From positions 4,363,187 to 4,427,186 of the forward strand of contig LSYV01000003.1 in NCBI GenBank assembly GCA_001584585.1: a DNA stretch of 64,000 nucleotides, written 5' to 3'. Made by a program: the position numbers and the translations under genes. Source of the stretch: Gonium pectorale (lineage: Eukaryota > Chlorophyta > Chlorophyceae > Chlamydomonadales > Volvocaceae). Positions 9,785-22,456 of the stretch are shown in pieces. Each line of letters starts with the position of its first letter. Positions within the stretch are counted from its first letter, which is position 1. Below the pieces are notes generated by a model. That model searched no databases. It was given only the letters and a program-made list of their open reading frames with translations, and had not been told where the DNA came from.

Positions 9785-12700
9785 ATGGCGAAGCGGGGCA
9801 ATGACCCGTTTAACTTTGACGACATATATAGGCAGGCGGGCGTTGAGGACCTGTTTGTGAAGAAGACGATGGGCGAGCTAAAGCAGAAGCAGGCGTCACC
9901 GGGTCCAGCAGCGGCATCAGCAGGGGCGCAAAGTAGGAGCTGCAAGTTACCGTGTATTTAAGGCATGATCGGGTTGTGGCTGAGCCGTGCCCTTGACCCT
10001 GCAGCTTCTCGACCAGCTACACAAGCGCCTGTGCCCGCGGCTGGCGCCTCAACCTTCGATCTTGACTTCCTCAGTAAGTCGGTCGCGGCTGCTGAACACC
10101 GGTTGCTGCGCGGCCACCCTGACCCTCCCCCTCCACATAACCCTGGCGCTTCTTCCCGTGGACACAGGCTCCATCGCCACGCCCGCTGGTGGAAACACTC
10201 CCAACAGTCTGTCAAAGCACAGCAGTGCAGCAAACCTGGCGGGTGCCGGCGGCCTTCAGGCACCGCCACAGCGTCCTGTGCAGCCCCAGACCAGCGCTTC
10301 TGATGACCCCTTTGCGCTTTTTCAAGAGGTGCCGGGGGCGGCCCCCGTGCAGGCTCACAAGCCTCCACAGGCGCCTGCCGGGGCTCTGCGGTCGGGAACC
10401 GGAAACCTACTGGATTTCGACGACGGCCTGGGTGCGTACCTGCCGCTTGCCGGTCGCGGGATGCGGGCAGGAGCCTGGCCCTGTGCGCCATATGCATTCG
10501 AGAGTGGAACGGGTTGGCTGTGTACATGTGTGTTGAAAAGGAACAACGCATACGACGAGCGTGTGTGTGTGTGTGTGGAGGGTGGGCCATTGTCCTGGAC
10601 CAAGAGCNNNNNNNNNNNNNNNNNNNNNNNNNNNNNNNNNNNNNNNNNNNNNNNNNNNNNNNNNNNNNNNNNNNNNNNNNNNNNNNNNNNNNNNNNNNNN
10701 NNNNNNNNNNNNNNNNNNNNNNNNNNNNNNNNNNNNNNNNNNNNNNNNNNNNNNNNNNNNNNNNNNNNNNNNNNNNNNNNNNNNNNNNNNNNNNNNNNNN
10801 NNNNNNNNNNNNNNNNNNNNNNNNNNNNNNNNNNNNNNNNNNNNNNNNNNNNNNNNNNNNNNNNNNNNNNNNNNNNNNNNNNNNNNNNNNNNNNNNNNNN
10901 NNNNNNNNNNNNNNNNNNNNNNNNNNNNNNNNNNNNNNNNNNNNNNNNNNNNNNNNNNNNNNNNNNNNNNNNNNNNNNNNNNNNNNNNNNNNNNNNNNNN
11001 NNNNNNNNNNNNNNNNNNNNNNNNNNNNNNNNNNNNNNNNNNNNNNNNNNNNNNNNNNNNNNNNNNNNNNNNNNNNNNNNNNNNNNNNNNNNNNNNNNNN
11101 NNNNNNNNNNNNNNNNNNNNNNNNNNNNNNNNNNNNNNNNNNNNNNNNNNNNNNNNNNNNNNNNNNNNNNNNNNNNNNNNNNNNNNNNNNNNNNNNNNNN
11201 NNNNNNNNNNNNNNNNNNNNNNNNNNNNNNNNNNNNNNNNNNNNNNNNNNNNNNNNNNNNNNNNNNNNNNNNNNNNNNNNNNNNNNNNNNNNNNNNNNNN
11301 NNNNNNNNNNNNNNNNNNNNNNNNNNNNNNNNNNNNNNNNNNNNNNNNNNNNNNNNNNNNNNNNNNNNNNNNNNNNNNNNNNNNNNNNNNNNNNNNNNNN
11401 NNNNNNNNNNNNNNNNNNNNNNNNNNNNNNNNNNNNNNNNNNNNNNNNNNNNNNNNNNNNNNNNNNNNNNNNNNNNNNNNNNNNNNNNNNNNNNNNNNNN
11501 NNNNNNNNNNNNNNNNNNNNNNNNNNNNNNNNNNNNNNNNNNNNNNNGACGAGCGTGTGTGTGTGTGTGTGGAGGTGGGGCCATTGTCCTGGACCAAGAG
11601 CTGTTAAGTGAAATCCCGGGGTGTCCTCCACGCTTACCGGTGCCCCTGGCGGCAGCGCAGTTTCTGGTTCTCTTTTTTTTCAGTGCGCCGCTCGTGTCAC
11701 ACATGTATTTTACTCCCACTGGCCCGTTGGTTACCCTGCAGCATTCCCTGTTACTACTGCTGCTGCTGCTACTACTGCCACCCCGCCGCCAGCTCCTGCG
11801 CCACCACCTGCAGCGGCGGCCGTATCGGGCCCGGCCGCAGCGGCAACGCCATCCAAGTATGTGCATCGTCAGGCCGCATTGCTTTTAACTGCAAGGAAAC
11901 GGTGGAAGCTGAATGCAGCAACTGTGCTTATTACGATGTCAAACATGAAAGCGTGCCAAAGTATGCCAAGGAATGCGGTAGCTCCTAGCCTCTGCTCTAC
12001 CCACAGGAATTCGCGATGGGCTCAAGCGACATTGGTCAGCGCTTCTCTGCACCTTGCTGCAGGCCCTCATACTCCCTTAATCCAAGTCAGCTGCAACCAG
12101 CCGCGCAGTCGCCTCCTCCTGTGCCGGCGTCGCCGCCGCCCCCGGGCTACGATGAACATACGGCCCACCGACCCGCGCCGGCGCCCTTACACTCTGTCGT
12201 TCCATCCGTCGCACCCACCGCCTCGTGGCAGCCACCGGAAGCCTCCACATCCAGCCATCGCGCATTCCAACAGCAGCAGCAGCCTTACGTCCGGCGCTCC
12301 AGCGGCACTGGCGATGGCACCGACGACTCCCATGGCCACCATCAGCGCCATTCGTCCCAGTACTCCCAGTCCGAGGGGTACAGCGGCCCCTCGACCGCCT
12401 CGGCCAGCCCTCCCGTATGGTCGGGCCATAGCGCCTCAGTGCCGCACAGCGCTGCAGGTGCTGGATCGGGGGGGATTTCCGGCTACCTTAAGGCCTTCGG
12501 CAAGAAGGCTGTGCGGGCGGCCAAGGCAGGGTTGGCACAGCTGGAGCACGCGCTGGAGGGGCTGGATGCTGCGGCTCAGCATCAATCGCAGCAGCCAGGG
12601 TCACACGCGGGCAGCGCAACCGGCAGGAGGTGAGCTGAGGTTGGGTGAAGCTGCCGGCTAGCGTTCAGGTCGGAGTGTGGCTGCCACAACCATTTATACG

Positions 12701-15316
12701 GCCAGGTTCATGACGCTTTCCATAACCGTGGGTGCTTCCGGAAGTTTCTACCAAGGTGCTGCGGTTTGGGTCAATTACCCTGCGGGCATGTTCCATTTGT
12801 TCGTCACCCGCATGACGCTCTGCTCGCAGCTACGACGACGGGGCCGGAGTGAGCCACGACGAGGCTCTTGCGTGGGCGGTGCGGCTGGCGGACTTGCCGC
12901 CACACGCGCAGCAGCAGGAGCTGGCGCAGGTGTGCGGGGCAGCCTTTACGGGTACTTGTGCACGTGCTTGTGCCTCATGCAGTCATGCCCCACAGCTAGT
13001 GCTTATACTCGCAAGGTTGTCCGGGGCGCCTGCCTCTCTTGGAGCCATCCCACAGCGTTGCTAAGTCTGTTGAACCTCCAGAGATCACCGTGCGATGCGG
13101 CGTGACACATGATGTCTCACCGCTCTACACAAACAGTACCCGAGCATAAAACTGCCCGTGCCTTCCCGCCCCATCCGCTACGCTTAGATGCACGCTTCGC
13201 TTCGGCGGAAGGTCATCGAAGTGCTTCGCGAGCAGGTCCGGGTGGAGCACGAGGCGTTGCGCAGCAGCCCCACCGGCCCGCACCTGGGGTCCAGCAGCGG
13301 CCACGGCGCTGCGCTGGACAACGCCCCCGGCCCTGCGCAGCCGGGCTACGGCGTGGGGCACGGTCACGGAGCCCCGGCGGCGCATCCGGGCGGAGTCCAG
13401 CACCCAGGTGTTGTGGATCGTGGGCAAGGCCACATTGGGCAGGAGCGGCGTCCGCATGTGCCAAACAGTACCTTGTCACCAGAATCCGAACCACGGCCAG
13501 CGCCTGCACCGCAGCCCACACCTCCGTCACCGCCGCCGCCACCTCACCACGATCTGCTCGGGACGAGCAGTGGAAGCGAGCCCTCCCATGGAATACCGGT
13601 GGCTGCGGCTGCACCCATCGCACCCGTTCCTGCGCCCGTCGTGGATGACCTGTTGGGCTTCGGCGGCGAGTCATCCGCGCCCGCAGCTGCAGGCCCCCCT
13701 GCGGCGCCCTCAGCGCCGGCGGCGGTAGCAGCCGCATCCGTACCACCGCCGGCAGTCCACGTCGACGACATGGATGATTTCTTTGCGGGCGGCCGACCCA
13801 GCGCAAGTGGGGCCGCAGCCGGGGGCAGCGCTGCAGCCGCTGCCGTAGCCACCAGCCGCGCAGCCTCCAGCGCCCTGCACGGCAGTGCCTCCGCGCCCAG
13901 CTTGGGCGCCCGTGGCGGCGGCGGTAGTAGCGCCGCCGTTGCGGATTTCCTGCATGATGATGACGATGGACTCGGCGCCCTGAGCGGCGGCCCGGATGTA
14001 GACGTGTCGGGCTATGCGGAACTATATCGCGGCGAGCAAGGCGATGCCAACGAGCCGGAACTGCGAAAGCAGTTGCGGGCGCAGGTACTGCATGGGGATG
14101 GGCTGGGGCTTCATTAGAGTTTTCTTTTTGTGACTCGCAGGGCATTCGGCATGCATTGAGCAGGCGCACTGTGCCAGTATGCCGTGGAAGGTGTTCCGCG
14201 GGGGAGAATTGGAACCGGCATTTATCGCCTCACCTCACGCGTGCCATGCTTGTCGCACGGCTTGCACCATGCTTTCCCGACATGCTGACGCTTTAGGCCG
14301 CGGCGTTGTGTCTGTTGGTAACGGGGTGCGGTCGTCGCCTCGTTGCCTGTTGCCCGGTCCAGCGTGAGGCTGCCAAGCACGCCAAGATGAAGGCGGCTCT
14401 GGCGGAGAAGCTGGCGATGGAGGCGGAAGAGGCGGCGCGGAGGGAGCAGCAGGTGACGCTCAAAGAGTCGTACAAGGCGAACATCGAAACATGGAAGAAC
14501 AAGAACAAGGTAGGTGCCATGTAAATGCTTGCTGTACTTTCTCAACTGAATACTGATTGCCGAACAATCAAGTGCCATAGATCTGTGCTCTTGTCTTTGC
14601 AACTATTGTCCTGCGCACGCGGCTGTGCGCGCTCGGAGGTATGGCCTGCAGCGGCGGCCGCAGCAGCATGTGTGCCCGCTGTGATCGACGACCTGCTATC
14701 ACGTGGCGGGAAAATCTAACACCCGCCTCCGGCGCGTGCCGCGGTCATGCCGGCAGGGCAACATCCGCGGCCTGCTGGGCTCGCTGCATACCGTGCTGTG
14801 GCCGGACAGCGGCTGGCAGCCAGTCAGCGTAGGCGACCTGCTGGAGTCGGTGCAGGTGGGAGCAAGTGGGAGGCGGGCTTGGGCAAGGCGTACAGCGTTT
14901 GAGGCGTAACGCGTGAAGGACCCACGTGTGTCGGGAACCCCTCGTTTCACATCCGTGTCGCAGGGGTGCTCTCCCGCGCTTGCTACGTATTGCTTGGATA
15001 TCTCAGTTGGTCGCTTGGACAACTACGCCTGGCATGCTTGCGGCGCTCCGGGCGTTCTCACCCTCCAGCCTCTCTCACGCTCCCGCCCGCTGCCTCTGCC
15101 CGTGTAATAGCAACCTCTATTGCTCGTGGCCCGACTAGCTAACCCCCTACATCGCTGCTGCCCCTGCCACTGGTGCAGGTCAAAAAGGTCTACATGAAGG
15201 CCAACCTGCTGGTGCATCCGGACAAGGTGCGCCAGCGCAACGGCTCGGCGGAGCAGGTGGCCATCGCGGACATGGTGTTTGACGTACTCAAAGACGCCTG
15301 GAACGCCTTCCGATAG
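9785..15316 (+). CDS. Auxilin-like J-domain protein, 847 aa, 10 exons
   Basis: An auxilin-type co-chaperone recruits Hsp70 to uncoat clathrin vesicles. Exons: 9785-9932, 10005-10073, 10168-10431, 11742-11856, 12063-12629, 12830-12929, 13188-14084, 14363-14509, 14757-14855, 15179-15316 (2,544 nt, phases consistent, including across the gap). The C-terminus (about 753-847) is the auxilin-type J domain: 'GNIRGLLGSLHTVLWP', then 'LLVHPDKVRQRNGS' with HPD at 815-817, ending 'FDVLKDAWNAFR'. A basic/coiled segment precedes it (about 721-769). The long N-terminal part is Pro/Ala/Ser/Gly-rich and disordered, with acidic clathrin- or adaptor-binding-like patches ('NDPFNFDD', 'DDPFALF', 'GNLLDFDD', 'VVDDLLGFG', 'MDDFFAGG'). 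A further exon inside the gap would have to be a multiple of three. The family call is strong from the C-terminus. Confidence 0.88.
10531..10552 (-). repeat. Short dispersed motif, copy A
   Basis: Read on the minus strand, this resembles 'TATGCGTTTTCCTTTTCAAC', seen exactly at 46280-46300 and 54541-54561, with a two-base change in the middle. It lies in an auxilin intron next to the minisatellite and gap. Confidence 0.5.
10547..11604. repeat. Assembly gap flanked by two copies of a ~57-bp unit (collapsed minisatellite)
   Basis: 10554-10607 ('GACGAGCGTGTGTGTGTGTG...' ending 'GGACCAAGAGC') is repeated almost exactly at 11548-11602, immediately right of the run of Ns (10608-11547). The two differ mainly in GGAGGGTGGG versus GGAGGTGGGG. 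The gap most likely hides more tandem copies of this GT-rich unit. It sits in one auxilin intron. Confidence 0.8.
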
Positions 15317-16432
15317 CCGTTGACGGCCGCCGGCACCCTGTCCAGGCAGCTACGGGAAAGGGCTCTGCATGGCTGAACAGACCAGGGTTAGATGTGCTGC
15401 ACCTGTCGTTGCAGCGACAGGTTACTGAGGAATACTGTGAGGGTGAGGGTGACTGAGTGTAGCACCAGATGTTATAGGTACAGGCAATTCAAATGGCTAA
15501 CCGTGTGCATTGAGGCCGACCTTCGGGTATGCTGCCGTGACGAGGTTCAGCACGTCAGCATAGCAGCAGGCGTGGCAGCTATCGGTACTGGTGTCCACCA
15601 TTACGGGGGGATATCATCCTTTGTGCGCGCGTGGTTGTAGTTCTAAAACTATCCCGGAAGGTTGTTTTGTGGGCATGTGGGTGTGCATGGATCTGGATAA
15701 TGGAAATCCCCTTTCTTTTCAACTGTTCTCTTGGTGCAGTTGGAATCCCTGTGTTGCCCTTATAAAAAGAATCTCATATTCGCGCTGATTTCCTCTCGTA
15801 TGCCGTCGGAGGTTACTAACTTCTTGATTGCGCAGCGACACATGACGGCCGTTGGCCGCGACCACGGGGGCGCGCAATGTTACGTACAAGGATGTTACAG
15901 TGTGTATGGAGATTGCCAACTCGGCTTGCACGGGCGCATCTAAACTCCTGGCCTCTCCCCGGGCCGGTTCACCACATGCGTAACGGCATTGGCCTTACAT
16001 CACGAGGAGCCTTTCAGCACGTCATTTCGCGACAGTGAGCGCGAGCGGACATGCAGCCAGCGCACCATATGGTCATGATGGGATGACCGACACGGAAACA
16101 CCCTTCAGCACCCCACTCCCGTCGCCTTATCCTGCAACTCACAATAGTTACCAGGCATGCACAAGAAAGCCAGGGTGCTTAGGGGCAGCCGTGCTTCCGG
16201 CGCTTCGGCAAGCCCTCGAACGGCGGTTACCTGCCCAACAGACGATGCCACGTCATATTAGTCACTCCTGGGGCACAGGCTTCGTTGAGCCTACGGGGTA
16301 CCCGCCACCCACACTCGGCCCTGACCTCGCGCGCCCACTCAGCCCCAGCATGCTGCGCATTGAACCCCGCCATCCGCAAATCGGGAGGGTGCCGAACCGC
16401 AGGCCGCCTCCCAGACGCCTCCTGTGGCGGTG
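15317..16432. other. Convergent 3' flanks of auxilin and Tim44-like genes
   Basis: This tail-to-tail interval shows no exon that I can support. The plus-strand open frame from 16035 is the antisense shadow of the last exon of the minus-strand gene. Confidence 0.55.
15895..15899 (-). terminator. Candidate TGTAA poly(A) signal of the Tim44-like gene
   Basis: On the minus strand this reads TGTAA, 534 nt past the stop of the Tim44-like gene. That is a plausible 3' UTR length, but position is the only evidence. Confidence 0.4.
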
Positions 16433-19010
16433 TCACCACCACGCCAGCAGCTTCCAGCGGCTGTCCAGTGTCCCCGTCACGCCGCGTGGCAGCGGTCCGC
16501 GCGCAAACAGCCAGGCACCGCGCCTGTGGAGCGTCGCGAAGGCCTCCGGCACCAGCGTCTGCCCCTCGTCCGTCTTTATCTTCGGGATGGTCGGCATGTC
16601 GTACGTGCACGACAGCTTCACGTCCAGGTAAACGGCGAGAACCAGCCAGGACTTGGTGGTCTGGGGCCCAACGGAGGCGGCCCACTCTTGATCGAAGGCG
16701 GCCACCGACTCGGCACCCCACAGGTTGGCGTGCCCCAGCAGCGCATCCTGGACGGTCACCGTCGCAGAGCTCAGCCCCAGCCGCTTCTCGTCAAGTAGGA
16801 GCTGCCGGTCGCGCTTCACCGCCTCCACCACCTGCGAGCCGTGGAGTGATTTTTGGGGTTCCAAGAGCCGCCATGCTGACATGTGACAAATGACGTGCTC
16901 TGTCGCCTAGCTATGCCTACGTGGGCGGCCGCCGGGCGTGGCGTCCCGGCTGCCGCCTGGCCCCGCAGTGCGATGACGCTGTGGAGCTTGCAGACCCGTG
17001 CAATGTCATGCAGGTCAGGATCTGGCATGTGACACACACTTGACTCCCGCATGTGTCAGGACAGAGGCTCGACGACCCCAGCGAGACGGTACGCCGTCTG
17101 CCTCATGACACTTGCGGTGAACTCTTAGCAGTTGGCAGGCCCAGAAAACCCCACCGGCCCGGTTTCCGACGCTCGGCCCGTTGTACATGCTGAATCGGCG
17201 TCACCTTCCGCACTGTCCCAAACTGACGACCCGCTTTATACATCCATCCAGTTCATGTGCCTGTCCCGGCGCACCTTGGTGGTGGCCATGGCACGCAGGG
17301 CCTCCTCGTCCCCCTTCCCAACCGCTTCGTAGAAGACGGCAACCGCTTCCCGCACTCCCTCGAGGAACTGCGCAGGGGGCAATTTGGCAAGGTCACTTAC
17401 GCAGCACCTATTAGGTCTTACGCTCATGGCTGGTTGTGCCCAACCCATTACCCTAAAAGCCCTTTCAGCCCTCCTCCTCGCTTGCATGCAGTGTGAACCG
17501 CCCGCCTCCGTTTGCGCCGCCGTTACCCAGTACCGGCCCAACACCATCGCCTCGGCCGCGTCCGCAAGCCACCTTGGTTGATGTTGCTCTCTACTCGCAG
17601 CCCTAAGCTCACCCACCTCTTGCCCGTCGAAGTGCCGCTCCACGCAGTCCCGCACCATCCGCTCCGTCTTGTCATGCGCGTCTGCAGCCGCCCCCGACAG
17701 CAGGGTCTTCCGCAGGCCCCGCTCCAGCGGCCGCCGCAGCGCGTCCCAGGCCCACGCCGCCACCCCGTCGAGCAGAAAAGACCATCGCGTGCCGCCGCCC
17801 CCGACGCCCCCGAGCGAGCGCTGCAACCACTCCGCCTCACGCAGCGGCTGCCGCTCCTGCAGTTCGGGGTGCCCGGTAAAGTGGGAGTGAACGTATGGCG
17901 GCTCCCCGGGGTCACCGCCCGCCGGGACCGCGTTCCCAGTCTGGCTGCTGCTGGCGGCTTTTGGCTCGGCGGCCGCACCGTCGCCGTTGCTGGTAGAGGC
18001 GTCGCTGCCGCTACTGCTGCTGCCGGTGCTGGTGGCGCCACCGGTGCTGCCGCCCTTGCTGCTGCTGCTCTGCCCAGTGGAGGCAGCAGAGCTGTTGCTG
18101 ACAGCGGGAGGCGGCGGCGAGGGCCGCGGCGGCGCCGATGATGGCGGTGGTGGAGCAGCATTCGAAGGCTTGGGCGGCATGGGAGAGGCCGATCGATTGT
18201 GTGACAGACGCTGGGCCTGGGAAGCAGGCAGGGGACGGGATGGGGCCGCCGCTGCCGGCTGTGATGGTTCCCGGTCTGCGGACTGAGACGGTGCGGCGGA
18301 GGGGCCTGGTGAAGGGCCAGCGGCGCTGCCGACCGTCGGCTTGCCGAGCGGTGGCGGGACGCTGCCGCTTGGCTGCAGCAGGGCGGGCACGGAGAACAAA
18401 GTCGGGGCACGAAGGAGCTAAGGAAGCTGGGCTGCGAACGGACACGTCAGAGGACGCTTGCAATTTGACATGATCCCGGCACCAGCACTTGTGGTGTGGT
18501 CTCCACAACTGGAGCATGCATGGTACAAGCACACCGTTGTGGGGTTGCATACTTGCACCTCCGGCAAGAGGAGCGCAGTACCACAGTCTTGCGCTTCAGC
18601 GCTCTGTTATGGAGCCCGGCGGCGCCCGCCAGCCCACTGGGGTCCACGTGGCCGCCCGTCTCCCTCGGCAAACCGGAAAAACCCCGTGCAAATAAAAGTT
18701 AAGACATATTCACACGCCCCAAACTGCCCAAAGCGCGAAGTGCACCTTCGCCAAGGCTCCTTCGAGCTCTCCCGTGACATGCCATGAGGGCACGGGCAAC
18801 CCAGACGGGGGTGGCTGCCGCGTTTGCCGCCGTCCTTACCCCTTTTCCCTTGCCCCCGGTTATGTGCCGAACCAGAGATCCACCAGCACCAATTAAGCTT
18901 GGAAGGACCTCGTGTTGAGACGCCCACGCTTGTGGGGCTATGAGTGCCGACCCGCCGGACGCGCCCCAGCTTGCCAAAAGCCGCCCTCCCAAGCGTTGGG
19001 CTAGGGCCAT
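16433..19010 (-). CDS. Mitochondrial Tim44/mL45-like domain protein, 517 aa, 4 exons
   Basis: Exons on the minus strand are 18840-19010, 17527-18417, 17275-17367 and 16433-16831 (1,554 nt, all phase 0). The first exon starts MALAQRLGGRLLAS, a classical mitochondrial presequence. Residues ~65-215 are Pro/Ser/Ala/Gly-rich low complexity. The C-terminal part resembles the Tim44-like fold shared by the import-motor anchor Tim44 and ribosomal mL45: 'FLEGVREAVAVFYEAVGKGD' (355-374), a central strand 'KSWLVLAVYLDVKLSCTYD', then 'TLDSRWKLLAWW' at the terminus, comparable to the W-R motif ending Tim44 domains. Whether it anchors the import motor, belongs to a ribosome, or is a third Tim44-like protein cannot be decided. 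A 50-nt stretch within exon 2 has weak splice-like ends but reads through. The gene is divergent from G3PDH. Confidence 0.65.
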
Positions 19011-19337
19011 AATTCAAGTCAGCAAAAGGCAGAGGAGCGATCAACAGCAAATTCCTGTGTACAGGTTATGTGCCCAGTGTGAGTGTGAGTGTCAATTCTG
19101 ACAATCGCCTTTGATAAATGAACACGGGGTGGTGGGTAATCAACGAGCTCGGTACGAGAATGGTAGCGAAAACGCTCCATCGTTTGCAGCCCGGCTTACA
19201 CAATTCACTCTGCGCTGAAGGCATGCTAATTTAGATCACATAAGGATTGATCGTTATTGACCTCTGTTTGCAAACCGTTAGGTAGCCCTTCGGCCTGAAT
19301 GAGCGAGGCGTTCAATTGATTATTGCCTTAGGGTAGC
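19011..19337. promoter_or_regulatory. Shared upstream region, Tim44-like / G3PDH divergent pair
   Basis: 327 bp separate the two start codons. It contains A/T-richer DNA around 19080-19320 and must hold both promoters and both 5' UTRs. No individual elements could be assigned. Confidence 0.5.
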
Positions 19338-22300
19338 ATGCGTTGCCGTCCGCTGCAACAACAGCCCACGACGTCCGCAGCCGCACAAGTTGGCCGCGTT
19401 GCTCCACCACTTTGGGGCCACCGGCCATGCGGCCCAGTCCGGACACTTGCATCTTCAGCTCACTCGTCAACCATCCAGCAGCGATCAGTCACAGCGCGCG
19501 GTGACCATGGGCTGCAAGCGTTGGAATCGGCGCAGGCACGGCCCGCGGCCACCACCGTGCAGCTAGTAGAGAACGGGTCAGCGGGATTGGAGCGGCTCTC
19601 ACCTGCGGAGGACGGCGAGGTGGTCCAGCCGGACCCGGACGATGCGGTCCCCGAATCCGGAATGCTGTCAGAGGAGGCGTTGCGCAACCTGGACGAGTAC
19701 CGGCGAGTTCGGGCGTACAGCGCCACGGCCTCCAGCAGTGCCCACCTCTCCAATGGCTTCGCCTATTCGCCGGCGCAGCGTAACCAGATACGGGAGTCGT
19801 GGGATGCGCTGATGCGCTGGTCCAAGGTTTTCCGCACGCGCAAGATGTCCGGCAGCCCGCTGGAGGCCTCCAAGAAGGTTGTAGTATTTGGAGGCGGCTC
19901 CTTCGGCACGGCCATGGGGTGTGCGCTGGCACGGCAGAAGGCGGACCTGGAGGTGGTGCTGCTGGTACGCGACCCCTACTTGTGTAGGGACATCAACGTG
20001 CTGCACGAAAACACCCGGTACCTCAAGGTGGGCGCCCCAGCAGATTTCCTATGTGTTGATTAGAATTTGCGCGCGGGAATCCTGAACATGGGGCTATGCA
20101 CGATGGTGCAGTGCAGTTTGTTGCGCTGACTCATCTCCGTCGGCAGGGGCTGCGCGGGGACCGGCATTTTGCAAGAGGACAGCACCACGCACGCTTTTCT
20201 CATCCTCACGCTCCACAGCCGGAACCAGCGGCCCTGCCAGCGCAAATTCCGAGAGCACTCCTACCTTCCATCATGGTCTCCACGGTTATATTTCCCTCTG
20301 CGTTGCGCCGGCGGCCCACTCCTCGCTCTGTTGCAGGGCTTCAAGATGCCGGTCAACGTACGCGCCACCACTCACGCGCCCGAGGCTCTGGCGGGCGCAC
20401 AGTACGCGGTGCACGCGGTGCCGGTGCAGTCCTCCCGGGCGTTCCTACAGGGCGTCAAGGAGTACCTGCCGTCCACCGTGCCCATCATCTGCGTCAGCAA
20501 GGGGCTTGAGGTGCGGAAGCCACCGGAGCGGAGCGATAGCGGGCGCGGCCCCGGAACGTGGGGACCTGGGGCGGTAGGCCGCGTAGATTAGCAAGGCAGG
20601 ATACTGGGGCAGCCCTGGTCCTTTGGCGGAAGCCCGGTCAGCGCCCGCTGCCGTACACGGTCGTCGTAAAACGCGGCCCATGACCCCATGAAGGGTTCCC
20701 CGATGCCCCGACTTTGGCACCGTGCAGCCATGCACGACCTTGCTGTGAGGGGCTGCCCGGTGGCCTGGAGGAAAACTGAGGGGCCTCCAGGACTCCGGGA
20801 CGCACCGCTTGTAGGTTCGCGGTTGCCCCCACCCTCACGCCATCCCTGTCTTCGTCGGTCGTCCGGCTGCTGGGTGTGTCTGTTGCCAACTGCAGGTGGG
20901 CAGCGGGCAGATGATGAGCGAGCTCATACCCTCGGCGCTGGAGCGCAAGCAGCCTGCAGTCTTCCTCTCCGGCCCCTCCTTCGCCAAGGAGGTGATGCAG
21001 GGCCGGCCAACGGGCGTAGTGGCGGCCTGCAAGGACGCGGAGCTGGCCAAGACGGTGCAAAGCCTGTTTGCCAGCCCCACCATGCGCGTCAACATGACGA
21101 CGGACGTCGTGGGCGTGGAGATCTGCGGCGCGCTTAAAAACGTGCTGGCTATCGCGGCCGGTATCGTGGAGGGCATGGACCTGGGGCACAATGCGCTGGC
21201 GGCGCTGGTGGCGCAGGGCTGCGCGGAGATCAGGTGGGGAGGGGCGATGGGGGCGGGTGTCAGGGGGACGGACGAGGCGGGAGAGGAGTTGGGGAGAAGA
21301 GGGAGGACTGGCTCGAGTAGCGGGGCAGCCTGGCACGAGGCAAGGGTGTGCGGGTTGCCGGTCTCGGGACTGGGATTAGCCAATGGTCAATGCCCAAGCG
21401 AGTCTATGCGTGGCCACTGACACGCAAGGGGCAGGATGGGCGTGGACATACAGCGGTCTGAATACTCCCGGGGCGTCAGGAACGCAGGAGGGTATACACT
21501 TACCTTTGAATGTCCTTTCCTCGGTTTCAGGTGGCTCTCCGAGAAGATGGGCGCCAAGCCGACCACCATGTCGGGTCTGTCGGGCCTGGGCGACATCATG
21601 CTCACCTGCTACGGTGACCTCTCGCGGAACCGCTCAGTGGGCATTCGCCTCGGACGGGGAGAGCGGCTTGAGGACATCCTGGCGTCCAGCTCGCAGGTGA
21701 TGCCACGCAGGGTCTAGCAGGGGTGGGGCAGGTTGGACGGGGAGAGCGGGGCGGTGTAAACACGGACACGGCGCAGGGAGGCCGCAGTCAGGATGGCGGC
21801 GGGTGGCGGGAGAGGGAAAGGATGAATATTGGCACAGGATGGGCAGGGCGGGGGTTGGGGCACAGGATGGGCAGGGCGGGGGGGGGGCAGGTTGGCACGC
21901 AGCATGCGGCGGCGAGGGCCAAGGCGAGGGCGGGTGCAAGGCAGGGTGCTCCCTGGGGTCACTCGTCGAGCCCACTACCGCACCTCTTTCAGTGTCGGGC
22001 GGGCAGCATAGCAACTTGGCTGGCGTGCAGCACGACAGCCGGCCACGCGGCTGGCAGGAGATGCCTGATCACAAATGGACTGATACGACACTGCTGCTGT
22101 TCATGAACGAGCGGACCGGTTAGTCCCACGGCTGGCTGCGGAGTCATTAGCCATCAGCTGCGACTTGTGGCCAGCGGACAGAACCCCTGACGACCAGATG
22201 TACATCGGCAGGCTTTCATCCTTGTTCGCGAGTGCGACACGATTTGTAATGGTGTTTCCCAAACAGAACCCGCCTGGTCCTATTTTCACAGGTCGCCGAG

Positions 22301-22456
22301 GGCGTTGCGACGGCAGGCGTGGTGGTGGGCCTAGCTCGCAAGTACCGCGTATCGCTGCCGGTGCTGACGGCGGTGGCGCAGGTGCTGGACAACAACCTGA
22401 CTGCGCGGGAGGCGGTGTTCCACATCATGGACCTGCCCCAGATTGAGGAGGCCTGA
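19338..22456 (+). CDS. GPD: NAD-dependent glycerol-3-phosphate dehydrogenase, 510 aa, 5 exons
   Basis: Interconverts dihydroxyacetone phosphate and sn-glycerol 3-phosphate with NAD(H), feeding glycerolipid and glycerol synthesis. Exons: 19338-20027, 20337-20510, 20896-21233, 21531-21696, 22292-22456 (1,533 nt). The nucleotide-binding motif GGGSFG is at 185-190 ('[16 protein letters not shown]'). 'VSKGLE' joins across an intron to '[10 protein letters not shown]'. 'SGPSFAKEV' is at 313-321, and the catalytic Lys is 369 in 'GALKNV'. '[12 protein letters not shown]' is the usual C-domain signature. The first ~175 residues are a low-complexity, transit-peptide-like extension ([17 protein letters not shown]), consistent with a plastid form. 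I see no HAD-phosphatase domain fused at the N-terminus, unlike some Chlamydomonas isoforms. The call is very secure; the compartment is inferred. Confidence 0.94.

Noticed and set aside
9958..11888. Very long open frames across 10-11.9 kb on both strands
   Set aside because: They exist only because the run of Ns is translated as X. The real auxilin exons on either side join in phase without them.
13213..14169. 318-codon minus-strand open frame
   Set aside because: Antisense shadow of the GC-rich auxilin exon 13188-14084. Its product is Arg/Pro low complexity with no splice partners.
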